Below are positions 54,594 through 63,415 of a stretch of DNA of 64,000 nt, piece by piece. A model generated the notes under the pieces. It had not been told where the DNA came from. It worked only from the letters and a program-made list of their open reading frames with translations, and searched no databases. Made by a program: the position numbers and the translations under genes. Positions within the stretch are counted from its first letter, which is position 1, and the number at the start of each line of letters is the position of its first letter. The stretch comes from an uncultured Bacteroidales bacterium (lineage in GTDB: Bacteria > Bacteroidota > Bacteroidia > Bacteroidales > F082), in the NCBI GenBank assembly GCA_947303395.1, contig CAMYYD010000001.1:62001-126000 (forward strand). Reading direction: 5' to 3'.

Positions 54594-55955
54594 TTAATTA
54601 TTTGAATCAATTCTATTATGTTGTCTGGCTTTTTCCAAAGCCTTAGCATTGCATATTTTAGGGATGGAATTACCTTTAAGCTCGTCAAAGACCTCTGGAT
54701 TGGTGTAAATGATCTCATTGGCCTTTGCCTCACTGTAGTTGTATTTTTTGCAAAGATAATCTACTTTTGCTTTATAAATGCTGTCGGGGATGCAAAAACT
54801 TACAAGAGCTTTCCCGGCGAAACCAAACGACATTTTATATAACTGCGTGTCACCGCAAAAGACAACGATATAATCTGATTTTAAAATCTCATCAAGAAAA
54901 TCGAAATCATCAACCGGTCTATCGCTTAAATCGGTGAGGTCGTATGCCGTCTTGTTATAATACCAAAGCCGTGGGTTTTCAAAGACATCGCCAAAATTTA
55001 AAAAATCAGTGATGTGTATCAGGAAAGAATTGCCGATAAAAAGAATGCTTGGCTTTGTGTGCGTCGAATCTGACACAATATCCACGTCACCCTCGTAATA
55101 TTCATAATCGGAATGGTCGAATTCCCGTGAGAGGTTTAGCAGCCATTCGATGTCGAAGTCACCGAGGTTTTTCTTATATGCCGCCTTGTCATATTTTCTG
55201 TAATTACTGATTTTTATGTCGGGAAGATTTATTCCACGAATATTCTCGATAAAACGAAAAAGACTGTCGGCAGCATATACGCTTGAGAAATTCCAATGAG
55301 CGCCATAGGGCGAAAATGGATTGTAACGCATGGTGTCCCTGAATTGGCAAAACATCTCGGTCATTTCCAGACAAGGGAATTCATTTCTCTCGAAATTATC
55401 CATATAATAACTGCAAATGTCGATGGTCGAAGTGTCACGTTCCATTTCAGGTATAAGTTCCGGAAAAACAAAACATTTATCAGGGCTGATATATGCCAAA
55501 AACTCAATGCCTACCTCCTGCAAGACATGGCGAAGCTTGTTCAATGTACGGATGTTGATGTCATAAGCATTCTTGGCTACATAATTGTCGCTAAAATATC
55601 GGTGCTGAAACGTGCCGTAATATGACTCGACATTTTTATTGAAAAAAAGCCATCCGTTTTTGCCTCTCACTACGTCGTCGGCATAAGTCTTCTTGTAAAA
55701 ATCCCATAGATATTGGTTGTAAATCCTGATTATAGGTTCTCTAAATCCATGATTTTCAGAGACATATTTCTCAATATTTGCCTGATATTTACCGTTGGCA
55801 TAATTGTCGAAAGTCAAAGCCGGTTTTGAAGTCTTGACGTAAGCTCCTTGCAAAGGCTCGAAATGAAAGATGTTAAAACAGCCTTGCACTATTGGCAAAA
55901 ACAATAGTGTGATGAGCACAGCGAACATTATCGCGAACAGCTTTTTGTTTTTCAT
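54594..55955 (-). CDS. AlgX/AlgJ-like SGNH protein, triplet 2 first gene, short C-terminus
   Basis: 453 residues from ATG 55955 (the preceding TTG is not needed). Membrane anchor, then NHGFREPIIRIYNQYLWDFY, PYGAHWNFSSVYAADSLF and LFIGNSFLIHITDF. The serine motif reads GNSF: the Asp of the family GDS motif is Asn here. The protein stops at KARQHNRIDSNN, exactly where its closest paralog (gene 45218) continues NRIENDAEW into the ~100-residue helical extension. It heads the transcript of triplet 2. It may have a changed activity or act as a structural partner. Confidence 0.78.
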   Translation of the reverse strand: MKNKKLFAIMFAVLITLLFLPIVQGCFNIFHFEPLQGAYVKTSKPALTFDNYANGKYQANIEKYVSENHGFREPIIRIYNQYLWDFYKKTYADDVVRGKNGWLFFNKNVESYYGTFQHRYFSDNYVAKNAYDINIRTLNKLRHVLQEVGIEFLAYISPDKCFVFPELIPEMERDTSTIDICSYYMDNFERNEFPCLEMTEMFCQFRDTMRYNPFSPYGAHWNFSSVYAADSLFRFIENIRGINLPDIKISNYRKYDKAAYKKNLGDFDIEWLLNLSREFDHSDYEYYEGDVDIVSDSTHTKPSILFIGNSFLIHITDFLNFGDVFENPRLWYYNKTAYDLTDLSDRPVDDFDFLDEILKSDYIVVFCGDTQLYKMSFGFAGKALVSFCIPDSIYKAKVDYLCKKYNYSEAKANEIIYTNPEVFDELKGNSIPKICNAKALEKARQHNRIDSNN

Positions 55956-55975
55956 CAAGGCATAAAATTATTGTG

Positions 55976-56025
55976 CAAAATTAAGTATTTTTTGCCTTTT
56001 ATTACGAAAAAAATGAGTATTTTTG
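55976..56025. promoter_or_regulatory. Divergent promoters of triplet 2 and tyrS
   Basis: Minus-strand TAATTTTG at 55976-55983 fits the gene starting at 55955 (20 nt gap). Plus-strand TATTTTTG at 56018-56025 fits tyrS (ATG 56053), with TTTG at 55991-55994 as a loosely spaced -33 (23 nt). Confidence 0.5.
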
Positions 56026-56052
56026 CAACCTAATTTTAACAATAATCATTCG

Positions 56053-57348
56053 ATGAGAGAAGATTTCGTAGAAGAATTGCGCTGGCGCGGAATGTTGAAC
56101 AACATGACCCCAGGCACAGAAGAACAGTTGAAAAAAGAAATGACCACGGCTTACCTCGGCATTGACCCGACCGCCGACTCACTGCATATCGGACACCTCT
56201 GCGGCATCATGATGCTGCGTCATTTCCAGGCTGCCGGCCATAAGCCGTTGGCACTTCTTGGTGGCGCGACAGGCATGATCGGTGACCCGTCAGGAAAGTC
56301 AGCTGAGCGTAACCTGTTGAACGATGAGACGCTGCAGCATAACCAGGCTTGCATAAAGAAACAGCTCGCCAAGTTCCTCGATTTCGATAGCGACGCTCCA
56401 AACCGTGCAGAGCTCGTCAACAACTACGACTGGATGAAGGATTATACTTTCTTGCATTTCATTCGCGACATCGGCAAGCATATTACCGTCAACTACATGA
56501 TGGCCAAGGACTCGGTGAAGAAACGTTTCAACGGTGAAGGCGATGGCATGTCGTTCACGGAATTCAGTTATCAGCTCGTGCAAGGCTACGATTTCCTCTA
56601 TCTCTTCGAGCATAAAAACTGCAAGCTGCAGATGGGCGGCTCCGACCAATGGGGTAACATCACCACTGGAACAGAGCTCATCCGCCGCAAACTCGGCGCC
56701 GACAAAGAGGCGTTCGCTTTGACATGCAACCTCATCACAAAGGCTGACGGCGGCAAGTTCGGCAAAACCGAAAAAGGCAACATCTGGCTCGACCCGGAGA
56801 AGACTTCACCATATGCTTTCTACCAGTTCTGGATGAACTGCACCGATGAAGACGCAGCACGTTACATCAAGATTTTCACCTTGTTGAAGAAAGATGAAAT
56901 CGATGCTTTGATCGCACGCCACCAGGCCGAACCGCATCTCCGTGAGTTGCAGCGTACACTTGCACGCGAACTGACATTGGTCGTTCACTCAAAAGAAGAC
57001 CTCGAGATGGCAGAGGAAGCCACACAGATTTTGTTCGGCAAAGGCACAGCAGAAGCATTGCATAAATTCGATGAAGCCACATTGTTGAGCATATTTGACG
57101 GCGTTCCGCAGGCTAACTTCTCAAAGGACGCTCTCAGCGCTGGTGTCGGCATCGTCGATTTCCTCGTTCAGACCAACGTGTTCCCGTCGAAGGGTGAGGC
57201 TCGTAAGATGGTCCAGGGCAACGGCGTGTCGGTCAACAAGGACAAAGTGACTGAGCAGAAGACCGTCAATTCCGACGACCTCCTCAACGGCAAATACATC
57301 CTCGTGCAGAAAGGCAAGAAGAACTATTATTTGATAGTTTGCGAATAA
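56053..57348 (+). CDS. tyrS: Tyrosyl-tRNA synthetase
   Basis: 431 residues from ATG 56053 (the upstream TTG start is rejected). Class I signatures: [17 protein letters not shown] (HIGH at 45-48), the tRNA/tyrosine site [12 protein letters not shown] and [12 protein letters not shown], and a KMSKS-type loop [11 protein letters not shown] (about 235). The C-terminal S4 domain is present ([19 protein letters not shown]). It charges tRNA-Tyr. Its stop overlaps the ATG of the small downstream gene by one base (TAATG). Confidence 0.97.
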   Translation: MREDFVEELRWRGMLNNMTPGTEEQLKKEMTTAYLGIDPTADSLHIGHLCGIMMLRHFQAAGHKPLALLGGATGMIGDPSGKSAERNLLNDETLQHNQACIKKQLAKFLDFDSDAPNRAELVNNYDWMKDYTFLHFIRDIGKHITVNYMMAKDSVKKRFNGEGDGMSFTEFSYQLVQGYDFLYLFEHKNCKLQMGGSDQWGNITTGTELIRRKLGADKEAFALTCNLITKADGGKFGKTEKGNIWLDPEKTSPYAFYQFWMNCTDEDAARYIKIFTLLKKDEIDALIARHQAEPHLRELQRTLARELTLVVHSKEDLEMAEEATQILFGKGTAEALHKFDEATLLSIFDGVPQANFSKDALSAGVGIVDFLVQTNVFPSKGEARKMVQGNGVSVNKDKVTEQKTVNSDDLLNGKYILVQKGKKNYYLIVCE

Positions 57349-57530
57349 TGTACTGGATTTTCTTGGTTCCTACGGTGTTTCTCGTCCTATTGGCGTTTGC
57401 CGCGATAGGAATCAAGTCTCTTGTGAAGAAAAACGGAAAATTCGAACGGAAATGCGCCCACTCACTCGATCCTGATGCAAAATGCGTCTGCGGCGGTGAT
57501 GAAACTCAATGTCCTAACCATTCTGTTTGA
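57348..57530 (+). CDS. Small NqrM-like membrane protein
   Basis: 60 residues from ATG 57348, sharing one base with the tyrS stop. One N-terminal membrane helix (WIFLVPTVFLVLLAFAAIG), a basic KSLVKKNGKFERK stretch, and a Cys-rich end CAHSLDPDAKCVCGG then C in ETQCPNH. The C-x9-C-x-C-x6-C pattern and the length resemble NqrM (DUF539), which delivers iron to Na+-translocating NADH:quinone reductase. The convergent neighbour is apbE, which flavinylates subunits of the same complex; that supports the reading. NqrM proper usually carries a CGG motif at the first Cys, absent here, so the call is tentative. Confidence 0.5.
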   Translation: MYWIFLVPTVFLVLLAFAAIGIKSLVKKNGKFERKCAHSLDPDAKCVCGGDETQCPNHSV

Positions 57531-58468
57531 ATAGTTCCGTTCTCCACAAATATAAAATAAGCCTCGACACCTTGATTTTCAAGCAGTTTCGAGGCTTTTT
57601 CTTTGCCTACGATCATACAAATGGTGGCGAGACAATCAGCCCATGAGGCGTTGTCAGCAATAACGGTGGCACTAAGCAAATTTTGTTCAACAGGATATCC
57701 AGTCTTCGGATCGATGCTATGAGAAAATCTGACGCCGTCTTTTTCGATATATTTCCTGTAATTTCCTGAAGTCACAATGCCTTTGTCTTTAAGCTGAATT
57801 TTAATTTGCACCGAGCGATCTGAATTATAATTTTCTGCGGGTTTTTCAATTCCGATTGTCCACTGCTCGCCGTTAGGCTTCGTGCCGCGAGCAAAAATCT
57901 CGCCTCCAACATCTACCAGATAATTTTGAATATCTTGTGATTCCAGGAATTTCCCAATCAAATCAGTCGTATATCCTTGCGCCACAGCATTAAAGTCGAG
58001 CGTTATATTCGGATTGGCTTTCACAACTTTATCATCAACAATATCAATTTTTTGATAATCAACAAGTTGCTTGATTGAGTCGACCATTTCAGGTGTCATC
58101 TCCAGCTCTTTTTTGTAATGGAACCCCCACGCCGAGACAAGCGGTCCGATAGTTGCGTCAAAGGCCCCTTCAGAGAACTCAGAAGCTTTTCGTGCCCACT
58201 CGAAATTATCTTTAAATATTTGATTTACAACAATATCTTCATTGCGATTCACTTTTCTGATGATGGAATTCTCGTTCCATAATGACACCGCATTATCAAC
58301 TTCTTTAAAAATGGAATCTATTTCATGCTCAAATTCACGACCTTCCTCATCATAATAAGTAATCGAGAAATACGATCCCTGTGTAATTCCAGAATAATTG
58401 ATTTTCTGCGGTTTATGATTGCAGGATAAGAGAGAAATGACGGCTAATATGAATAAAAATCGTTTCAT
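57506..58468 (-). CDS. apbE: FAD:protein FMN transferase ApbE (lipoprotein)
   Basis: 320 residues: lipoprotein signal (LFILAVISLLSC, Cys 16), then the ApbE fold: GSYFSITYYDE, AFDATIGPLVSAWGFH, ITLDFNAVAQGYTTDLI, YLVDVGGEIFARG, GIVTSGNYRKYIEKDG and SIDPKTGYPVEQNLLSATVI for FAD and magnesium binding. It attaches FMN covalently to threonine of NqrB/NqrC or Rnf subunits in the periplasm. Its last 25 bases overlap the end of the small plus-strand gene. Its ATG follows directly on the stop of the DUF5103 gene. Confidence 0.95.
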   Translation of the reverse strand: MKRFLFILAVISLLSCNHKPQKINYSGITQGSYFSITYYDEEGREFEHEIDSIFKEVDNAVSLWNENSIIRKVNRNEDIVVNQIFKDNFEWARKASEFSEGAFDATIGPLVSAWGFHYKKELEMTPEMVDSIKQLVDYQKIDIVDDKVVKANPNITLDFNAVAQGYTTDLIGKFLESQDIQNYLVDVGGEIFARGTKPNGEQWTIGIEKPAENYNSDRSVQIKIQLKDKGIVTSGNYRKYIEKDGVRFSHSIDPKTGYPVEQNLLSATVIADNASWADCLATICMIVGKEKASKLLENQGVEAYFIFVENGTIQTEWLGH

Positions 58469-59737
58469 TTAATGCGATTTAATAACGGAATATCCAATCA
58501 ATTTATCATAATTATCAATCGGGTCGAACAAATAAACGAAAATGTGGTACATGTTGTTCGTTTCCCAGAAGTCGCCATTAACTGGCGCCACTGAAGTGAT
58601 TCCCGAGGCATTGTCCTTAACAGCATACATGTAATCGTAATAGCCTTGTTTTAAAAGCAATCCCTTCTTGTATCCGCGTCGGCTCGGGTCATATTCCATC
58701 TTCGAATTCTCATCCAAACGCCAATCGGTAATCGCTCCGATGATGTAGACATCTTTCCCGAACATATACTGAGGCCAGCTGAGGAAAAAATCGACCATAG
58801 CGTAGTCGGCTTCATTGGTGGCATCGAGGTTTTCGCGCTCGAGATAGATGTATTTTTCACCATATAAATCTTCGTCGGTGACGTAGTTGTGCGCATTGCG
58901 TTTTGCGTCTTCGTAAAGCGTCACCACGTAATAATCTTCCTCGCGATACACCGTGCGTGTCTTTTCAGGTCGGTTGTCAAAATTGCTGGTGTTTATCCTA
59001 AGAAATTGATTACCAGACTCAAACACTGTCTTCGCGTTATTCGTATAAGATAATTTCTCTGGATATACAAATGATGGTTTCAGACCGAACACGGCATTGT
59101 CCCAGCGACCGTTTTGCTGAATAGTGACATTGGAATACTGGTCAGCGCGTGAGTTAAACAGGTCAGGATAACTTATTTCGAGATTGATTTCCTGCTTGTT
59201 TGTGCCAAGATTCAAGTCAAAAGGATAACGCGGCACGCTAGCCTTGATGCAAGCTATGTCCTCGACAACGTAAAACCTGCGAGTGAAATATATGTCATTC
59301 GGATCTTCACCTGTAACGACGAGAAGATAATTGCCCGAGAGCTTCGGCATCATGTCTGAAGTCGGGAAAACAAGATCGTAATGGGCGTAATCCACGAAAG
59401 TGTTGACAGAAAAGGTGAAATCGCGTATCTCGTCCTGAAAAAATCCGTTCAGATATTCGTTTTTCGGCAAGTCAGTCGGCTGCCATTGGTTGTCGCAATG
59501 CACGAAAGTATAATACAAGTAAGGAGCCTCGTTGACAAAAACATCGAACTGCAAATGCAGCTGTTCCTTCATATTGTTTAGAAAAATCACCGGCTTATCG
59601 AGGTCGAAACCTGTCGGATGAAGCAGCACCGTATGCACCTCGTCTTTGTAATTTATGTCGCCAAACGACTTTAGATTTTGTGCTGAAACACTAAATGTGA
59701 GGCTTAATAATATGATTGTCAATAATTTAAATTTCAT
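58469..59737 (-). CDS. Type IX secretion plug-type protein (DUF5103)
   Basis: 422 residues: signal peptide (about 1-19, ending SVSAQ), then the T9SS_plug-type N-terminal domain (about 22-170: VHTVLLHPTGFDLDKPVIFL; YYTFVHCDNQWQPTDLP; ELNGFFQ-like KNEYLNGFFQDEIRDF) and a C-terminal region resembling a carbohydrate-binding or Ig fold (YLERENLDATNEADYAMVDF, GAITDWRLDENSKMEYDPS). The family, once called DUF5103, includes the Plug protein that closes the SprA translocon of the type IX system. This supports a complete T9SS elsewhere in the genome. A TAATTTTG box lies at 59760-59767 upstream on the minus strand. Confidence 0.88.
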   Translation of the reverse strand: MKFKLLTIILLSLTFSVSAQNLKSFGDINYKDEVHTVLLHPTGFDLDKPVIFLNNMKEQLHLQFDVFVNEAPYLYYTFVHCDNQWQPTDLPKNEYLNGFFQDEIRDFTFSVNTFVDYAHYDLVFPTSDMMPKLSGNYLLVVTGEDPNDIYFTRRFYVVEDIACIKASVPRYPFDLNLGTNKQEINLEISYPDLFNSRADQYSNVTIQQNGRWDNAVFGLKPSFVYPEKLSYTNNAKTVFESGNQFLRINTSNFDNRPEKTRTVYREEDYYVVTLYEDAKRNAHNYVTDEDLYGEKYIYLERENLDATNEADYAMVDFFLSWPQYMFGKDVYIIGAITDWRLDENSKMEYDPSRRGYKKGLLLKQGYYDYMYAVKDNASGITSVAPVNGDFWETNNMYHIFVYLFDPIDNYDKLIGYSVIKSH

Positions 59738-59790
59738 AAAGTAATCAAATTTAATTTTTCAAAATTAATAAAAAATTATGAATAAAATAT

Positions 59791-59798
59791 TAATTTTG
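59791..59798 (+). promoter_or_regulatory. -7 box of priA, probably leaderless
   Basis: TAATTTTG ends 4 nt before the ATG at 59803 (TAATTTTGCAATATG). No TTG lies 18-21 nt upstream. The predicted start of transcription is at or next to the start codon. Confidence 0.45.
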
Positions 59799-59802
59799 CA
59801 AT

Positions 59803-62283
59803 ATGGAAAGAAAGACATTATTCGTTAACGTTATCCTGCCGTTACCGGTTCCTGGCACGTTTTCATATCGTGTGCCGCTGGAATTGAACGACAGCGTGCG
59901 TGTCGGACAGCGTGCAGTGGTGCAGTTCGGCAAGACGAAGATTATGTCAGGCCTGATAAGCGAAGTTACAGAGCAAGTTCCTGATTTTGAACAGGTTAAG
60001 TATATTCTTGGTATCCTCGACGAGAATCCTGTTGTCAACGCCATCCAACTGAAATTTTGGCAGTGGATTTGCGATTATTACCTCTGTTATGAGGGCGAGG
60101 TGATGCAGGCAGCTCTGCCTTCTGCGATGAAACTTTCCAGCGAGTCGAAGATAAAGCTTTCCGAGGAATTTGAACTTGACACAATGGCACTCAACGACTT
60201 CGAGTATCTCATCGTGGAGGCTCTTCAGGTTCAGCCGAAGCTAACAATCAGTGAAGTAAGTAAGATAATCGGTTACAAAAAGGTGATGCCTCTCATCAAG
60301 ACGATGATTGAGAAGAAGATAGTGGTGATGGAAGAGGAACTTGACCCGAAATTTCGTGCTAAATACGAGCGTTTTATAGCGCTTTCTGATGATTATCATA
60401 GCGACGAGAAGATGCATGAACTCATGGACGAACTGACCAAGCGTGCCTACAAACAGCTTGAAGTTGTGATGTCGTTTTTCGTCCTTGGTGGCGATGCTGA
60501 AAACGACGTGCTTGCATCTGATCTTTTGGCAAAAGCCAACGCAAACAGCACCGTCTTGAAGGCTCTTATAAATAAAGGTGTTTTCAAAACTTACGAAAAA
60601 CGTGTCAGCCGCCTCAAGAGTTTCGATGCCTTGACAGATGTTTCGTCAATACAACTTACTGAAAAACAACAAATTGCGTTTGATGAGATTCATCGTGGAT
60701 TCGCTGAGACAAAGCCGGTGTTACTACATGGTGTCACGTCTTCAGGCAAAACGGAGATTTATATAAAATTGATTCAGGAGGCTCTCGATAAAGGTAAACA
60801 GGTGCTTTATCTGCTACCTGAAATCGCTCTTACTGAACAGATTATCAATCGTTTAAAGAAATATTTCGGTGATAAGGTCGGCGTGTATCATTCACGATAC
60901 AGCGACATGGAGCGTGTCGAGATTTGGGAACAGGTTCTTGATTTCGAGAAGTCGCATAGCCCTAAATATCAGGTGATTATCGGTTCACGTTCTGCTATCC
61001 TGCTGCCGTTTTCTGATCTCGGACTCATCATTGTCGATGAGGAACACGACACTTCGTTCAAACAGATTGACCCTGCACCGCGTTACAATGCTCGCGACCT
61101 CAGCATGATTTTGGCCCGATTCCATGGCGCTGATGTCATTCTTGGTTCTGCGACTCCGTCGTTCGAGAGTTACTACAACGCCCGACAGCAACGTTACCAT
61201 CTCGTCGAGCTCCTGCAACGCTTTGGGGGAGTTGAGATGCCCGAAATCATTGTCGACGACATGCGAGTGGAACGCAAACGCAAAATGATGCAGGCTAACT
61301 TTGGTAGTGTGCTCGTCGATGCGATGCGCAACACTTTGAACGATAAAAATCAGGTGATTCTGTTCCAAAACCGTCGTGGGTTCTCGCTCCGTCTTGAATG
61401 CGGCGTCTGCCATTGGGTGCCGCAGTGCATCAACTGCGATGTGTCGATGACGTATCATAAGGCGCAGAACATCATGAAATGTCACTATTGTGGCTACACT
61501 ATGTCGGTGCCTTCCGAATGTCCTTCATGCCACAGTACCGACTTGAAGATGCATGGTTTTGGTACTGAACGTGTTGAGGAAGATATCACCACCATCATTC
61601 CCGAGGCTCGCTGCGCTCGCCTCGACCTCGATACCACGCGCTCGAAAAACAGCTATCAATTCATTCTCGATCAGTTCAAAAACCGTGAGACCGATGTCCT
61701 TGTCGGCACTCAAATGGTGACCAAAGGCCTCGATTTCGATCACGTCAAGACGGTAGGTATTCTCGATGCTGACAACATGCTCTCATTCCCCGATTTCAGG
61801 GCGTTCGAGCGTAGCTTCCAACTTATGGAACAGGTGAGCGGTCGTGCCGGTAGGAAAGGGGAGAAGGGGAAGGTAGTAATCCAGACGTATCAACCAACGC
61901 ATCCGGTGATTCTTAACGTCGTCAACCACGACTATGTGCGGTTTTTCGAGGAACAGATGCCAATAAGAAGGCAGTTCTGCTATCCGCCATATTATCGTCT
62001 GATAATGATAAAACTAAGGCATTCTGACTACAACAAACTAAATCTTGCAGCCGAGTATTTTGCAAAACGTCTCCGTCCAGTGTTCAAAAACAACCTCCTC
62101 GGACCAGAATATCCTGTCGTGTCAAGAATTAAAAACCAATATATAAAACAAATCCTCATCAAGTTTGACAGAAATGAGAACTCAATGAGAATCAAGGAAG
62201 TTCTAAAACAAAATATCGAGGCATTTAAAAAGAACAACGATTACAAATCGGTTTCAATCTCTGTTGACATTGACCCATTATAA
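59803..62283 (+). CDS. priA: Primosomal protein N' (replication restart helicase PriA)
   Basis: 826 residues. N-terminal DNA-binding domain (VNVILPLPVPGTFSYRVP), helicase Walker A GVTSSGKTEIY (about 308-318), Walker B/DEEH VDEEHDTSFKQ (about 411), and a zinc-binding insert with eight Cys (CGVCHWVPQCINC, CHYCGYT, CPSCHS, about 533-577). Helicase motif VI is present (EQVSGRAGRKGEKGKVVIQT). It reloads DnaB at stalled forks. The usual N-terminus for the family supports the start. Convergent with the exbD gene. Confidence 0.97.
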   Translation: MERKTLFVNVILPLPVPGTFSYRVPLELNDSVRVGQRAVVQFGKTKIMSGLISEVTEQVPDFEQVKYILGILDENPVVNAIQLKFWQWICDYYLCYEGEVMQAALPSAMKLSSESKIKLSEEFELDTMALNDFEYLIVEALQVQPKLTISEVSKIIGYKKVMPLIKTMIEKKIVVMEEELDPKFRAKYERFIALSDDYHSDEKMHELMDELTKRAYKQLEVVMSFFVLGGDAENDVLASDLLAKANANSTVLKALINKGVFKTYEKRVSRLKSFDALTDVSSIQLTEKQQIAFDEIHRGFAETKPVLLHGVTSSGKTEIYIKLIQEALDKGKQVLYLLPEIALTEQIINRLKKYFGDKVGVYHSRYSDMERVEIWEQVLDFEKSHSPKYQVIIGSRSAILLPFSDLGLIIVDEEHDTSFKQIDPAPRYNARDLSMILARFHGADVILGSATPSFESYYNARQQRYHLVELLQRFGGVEMPEIIVDDMRVERKRKMMQANFGSVLVDAMRNTLNDKNQVILFQNRRGFSLRLECGVCHWVPQCINCDVSMTYHKAQNIMKCHYCGYTMSVPSECPSCHSTDLKMHGFGTERVEEDITTIIPEARCARLDLDTTRSKNSYQFILDQFKNRETDVLVGTQMVTKGLDFDHVKTVGILDADNMLSFPDFRAFERSFQLMEQVSGRAGRKGEKGKVVIQTYQPTHPVILNVVNHDYVRFFEEQMPIRRQFCYPPYYRLIMIKLRHSDYNKLNLAAEYFAKRLRPVFKNNLLGPEYPVVSRIKNQYIKQILIKFDRNENSMRIKEVLKQNIEAFKKNNDYKSVSISVDIDPL

Positions 62284-62289
62284 AAAACG

Positions 62290-62316
62290 TAGAGACGTCA
62301 TATTATGGCGTCTCTA
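62290..62316. repeat. Palindromic hairpin between priA and exbD
   Basis: TAGAGACGTCAT (62290-62301) and ATGGCGTCTCTA (62305-62316) pair at 11 of 12 positions around ATT. It follows the priA stop by 6 nt. No strong T-run follows. The GTAGAGACG...CGTCTCTAC design resembles, from memory, dispersed palindromes in Bacteroidota and cyanobacteria. A second small hairpin (AAGACT/AGTCTT, 62334-62347) overlaps the exbD stop. Confidence 0.65.
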
Positions 62317-62345
62317 CTAATGTCTAACGTCTAAAGACTAAAGTC

Positions 62346-62807
62346 TTAATTACCGCCCTTACGAGTCGAGTAATTGATACGGAATGCACCGCATTTACGG
62401 AGTTCCTGCTTCACATCAGTGACCAAGCCCATTCTCACTTCCTCATGAATCTTGAGTGATGTTGTGAGGAGCGGACGGTCAGCCTCAGCGCGGTCGAGAC
62501 GTTCCTGTTCTATGAACGGGATGATGTCGTCGATACGTGCATACTGGTCGTTAAGCTGGATACGTGCTTCTGTACCATAGAGTTTCGAATTCGTCGGAGG
62601 TCCGATGTAGATGAAACTCACGAGTGATTTCTTCTCGAGTTTCTGGACTTCCGTCGCTTCTGGCAATTTCATCTTGACTTTCAATGTGGTTTCGCGCATT
62701 GAGGTTGTAACCATGAAGAAGAAAATCAACATGAAGATAATGTCAGGCATAGAACCGGTTGAAATAGCCGGAACTTCTTTTGATCCACCTTTTCTGAATT
62801 TTGCCAT
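62346..62807 (-). CDS. exbD: ExbD/TolR biopolymer transport protein 2
   Basis: 153 residues: one N-terminal transmembrane helix with the essential Asp in GSMPDIIFMLIFFFMVTTSM, then a periplasmic ExbD/TolR domain (TTLKVKMKLPEATEVQKLE). ExbD couples proton flow through ExbB to TonB, energising outer-membrane receptors such as the one at 27434. Last gene of the exbB-4TM-exbD-exbD unit, 15 nt after the first exbD gene. Confidence 0.9.
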   Translation of the reverse strand: MAKFRKGGSKEVPAISTGSMPDIIFMLIFFFMVTTSMRETTLKVKMKLPEATEVQKLEKKSLVSFIYIGPPTNSKLYGTEARIQLNDQYARIDDIIPFIEQERLDRAEADRPLLTTSLKIHEEVRMGLVTDVKQELRKCGAFRINYSTRKGGN

Positions 62808-62822
62808 AATTTTTCTCTCCTA

Positions 62823-63398
62823 TTATTTGATTTCTTCAGGTTCGGCCTCGCTGACACGCACTGGCACTGCCTTGTTGACCGCATCGATCTTGTCTTTGTC
62901 GGTCATGTCGGCATAATGCTGCTGGAAATAACGCATTGCGACTTCCTCTCTGAGTTCATTGAAAGCTTTAGCTAATTCATTTTGAACAGCGATGTACATC
63001 ATATAAGAAGTACCACGGTCATTCTTAAGTGATACAACACCCTTGTTTGTCATAAAATTACCGATAAGCTCGATTTCTTTTGTCTCGACTTCAGGAGCCT
63101 TTTCGTCATTCGGGTTAGGAGTGATGAAAATCTTTGTCTTGTCCTTCAATTCCGAGATGTCACATGGTTTACCGTTAACCATCAACTTATCGTATTTGTT
63201 AATCATGACGTTCAAAATGTTTCTTTCTTTCACTTTGACATCCATGTCTGGGTTTTCTACTGGTGGAGGCAGACGACGGGTGATACCGCTGTCAGTGTCC
63301 ATCGTAGTGGTAACGAGGAAGAATATCAACAGCAAGAAAGAGATATCAGCCATTGAACTGGCGTTGATTTCCGGTACTTTCTTTTTCTTACGAGCCAT
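62823..63398 (-). CDS. exbD: ExbD/TolR biopolymer transport protein 1
   Basis: 191 residues: basic N-terminus, transmembrane helix with the conserved Asp in SSMADISFLLLIFFLVTTTM, then a longer periplasmic domain (LNVMINKYDKLMVNGKPCDI; KTKIFITPNPNDEKAP) ending in an acidic tail. Typical of Bacteroidota, which often encode two different ExbD proteins in tandem. It starts 17 nt after the 4TM protein gene. Confidence 0.9.
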   Translation of the reverse strand: MARKKKKVPEINASSMADISFLLLIFFLVTTTMDTDSGITRRLPPPVENPDMDVKVKERNILNVMINKYDKLMVNGKPCDISELKDKTKIFITPNPNDEKAPEVETKEIELIGNFMTNKGVVSLKNDRGTSYMMYIAVQNELAKAFNELREEVAMRYFQQHYADMTDKDKIDAVNKAVPVRVSEAEPEEIK

Positions 63399-63415
63399 GA
63401 TAATTTCCTTCCTTA

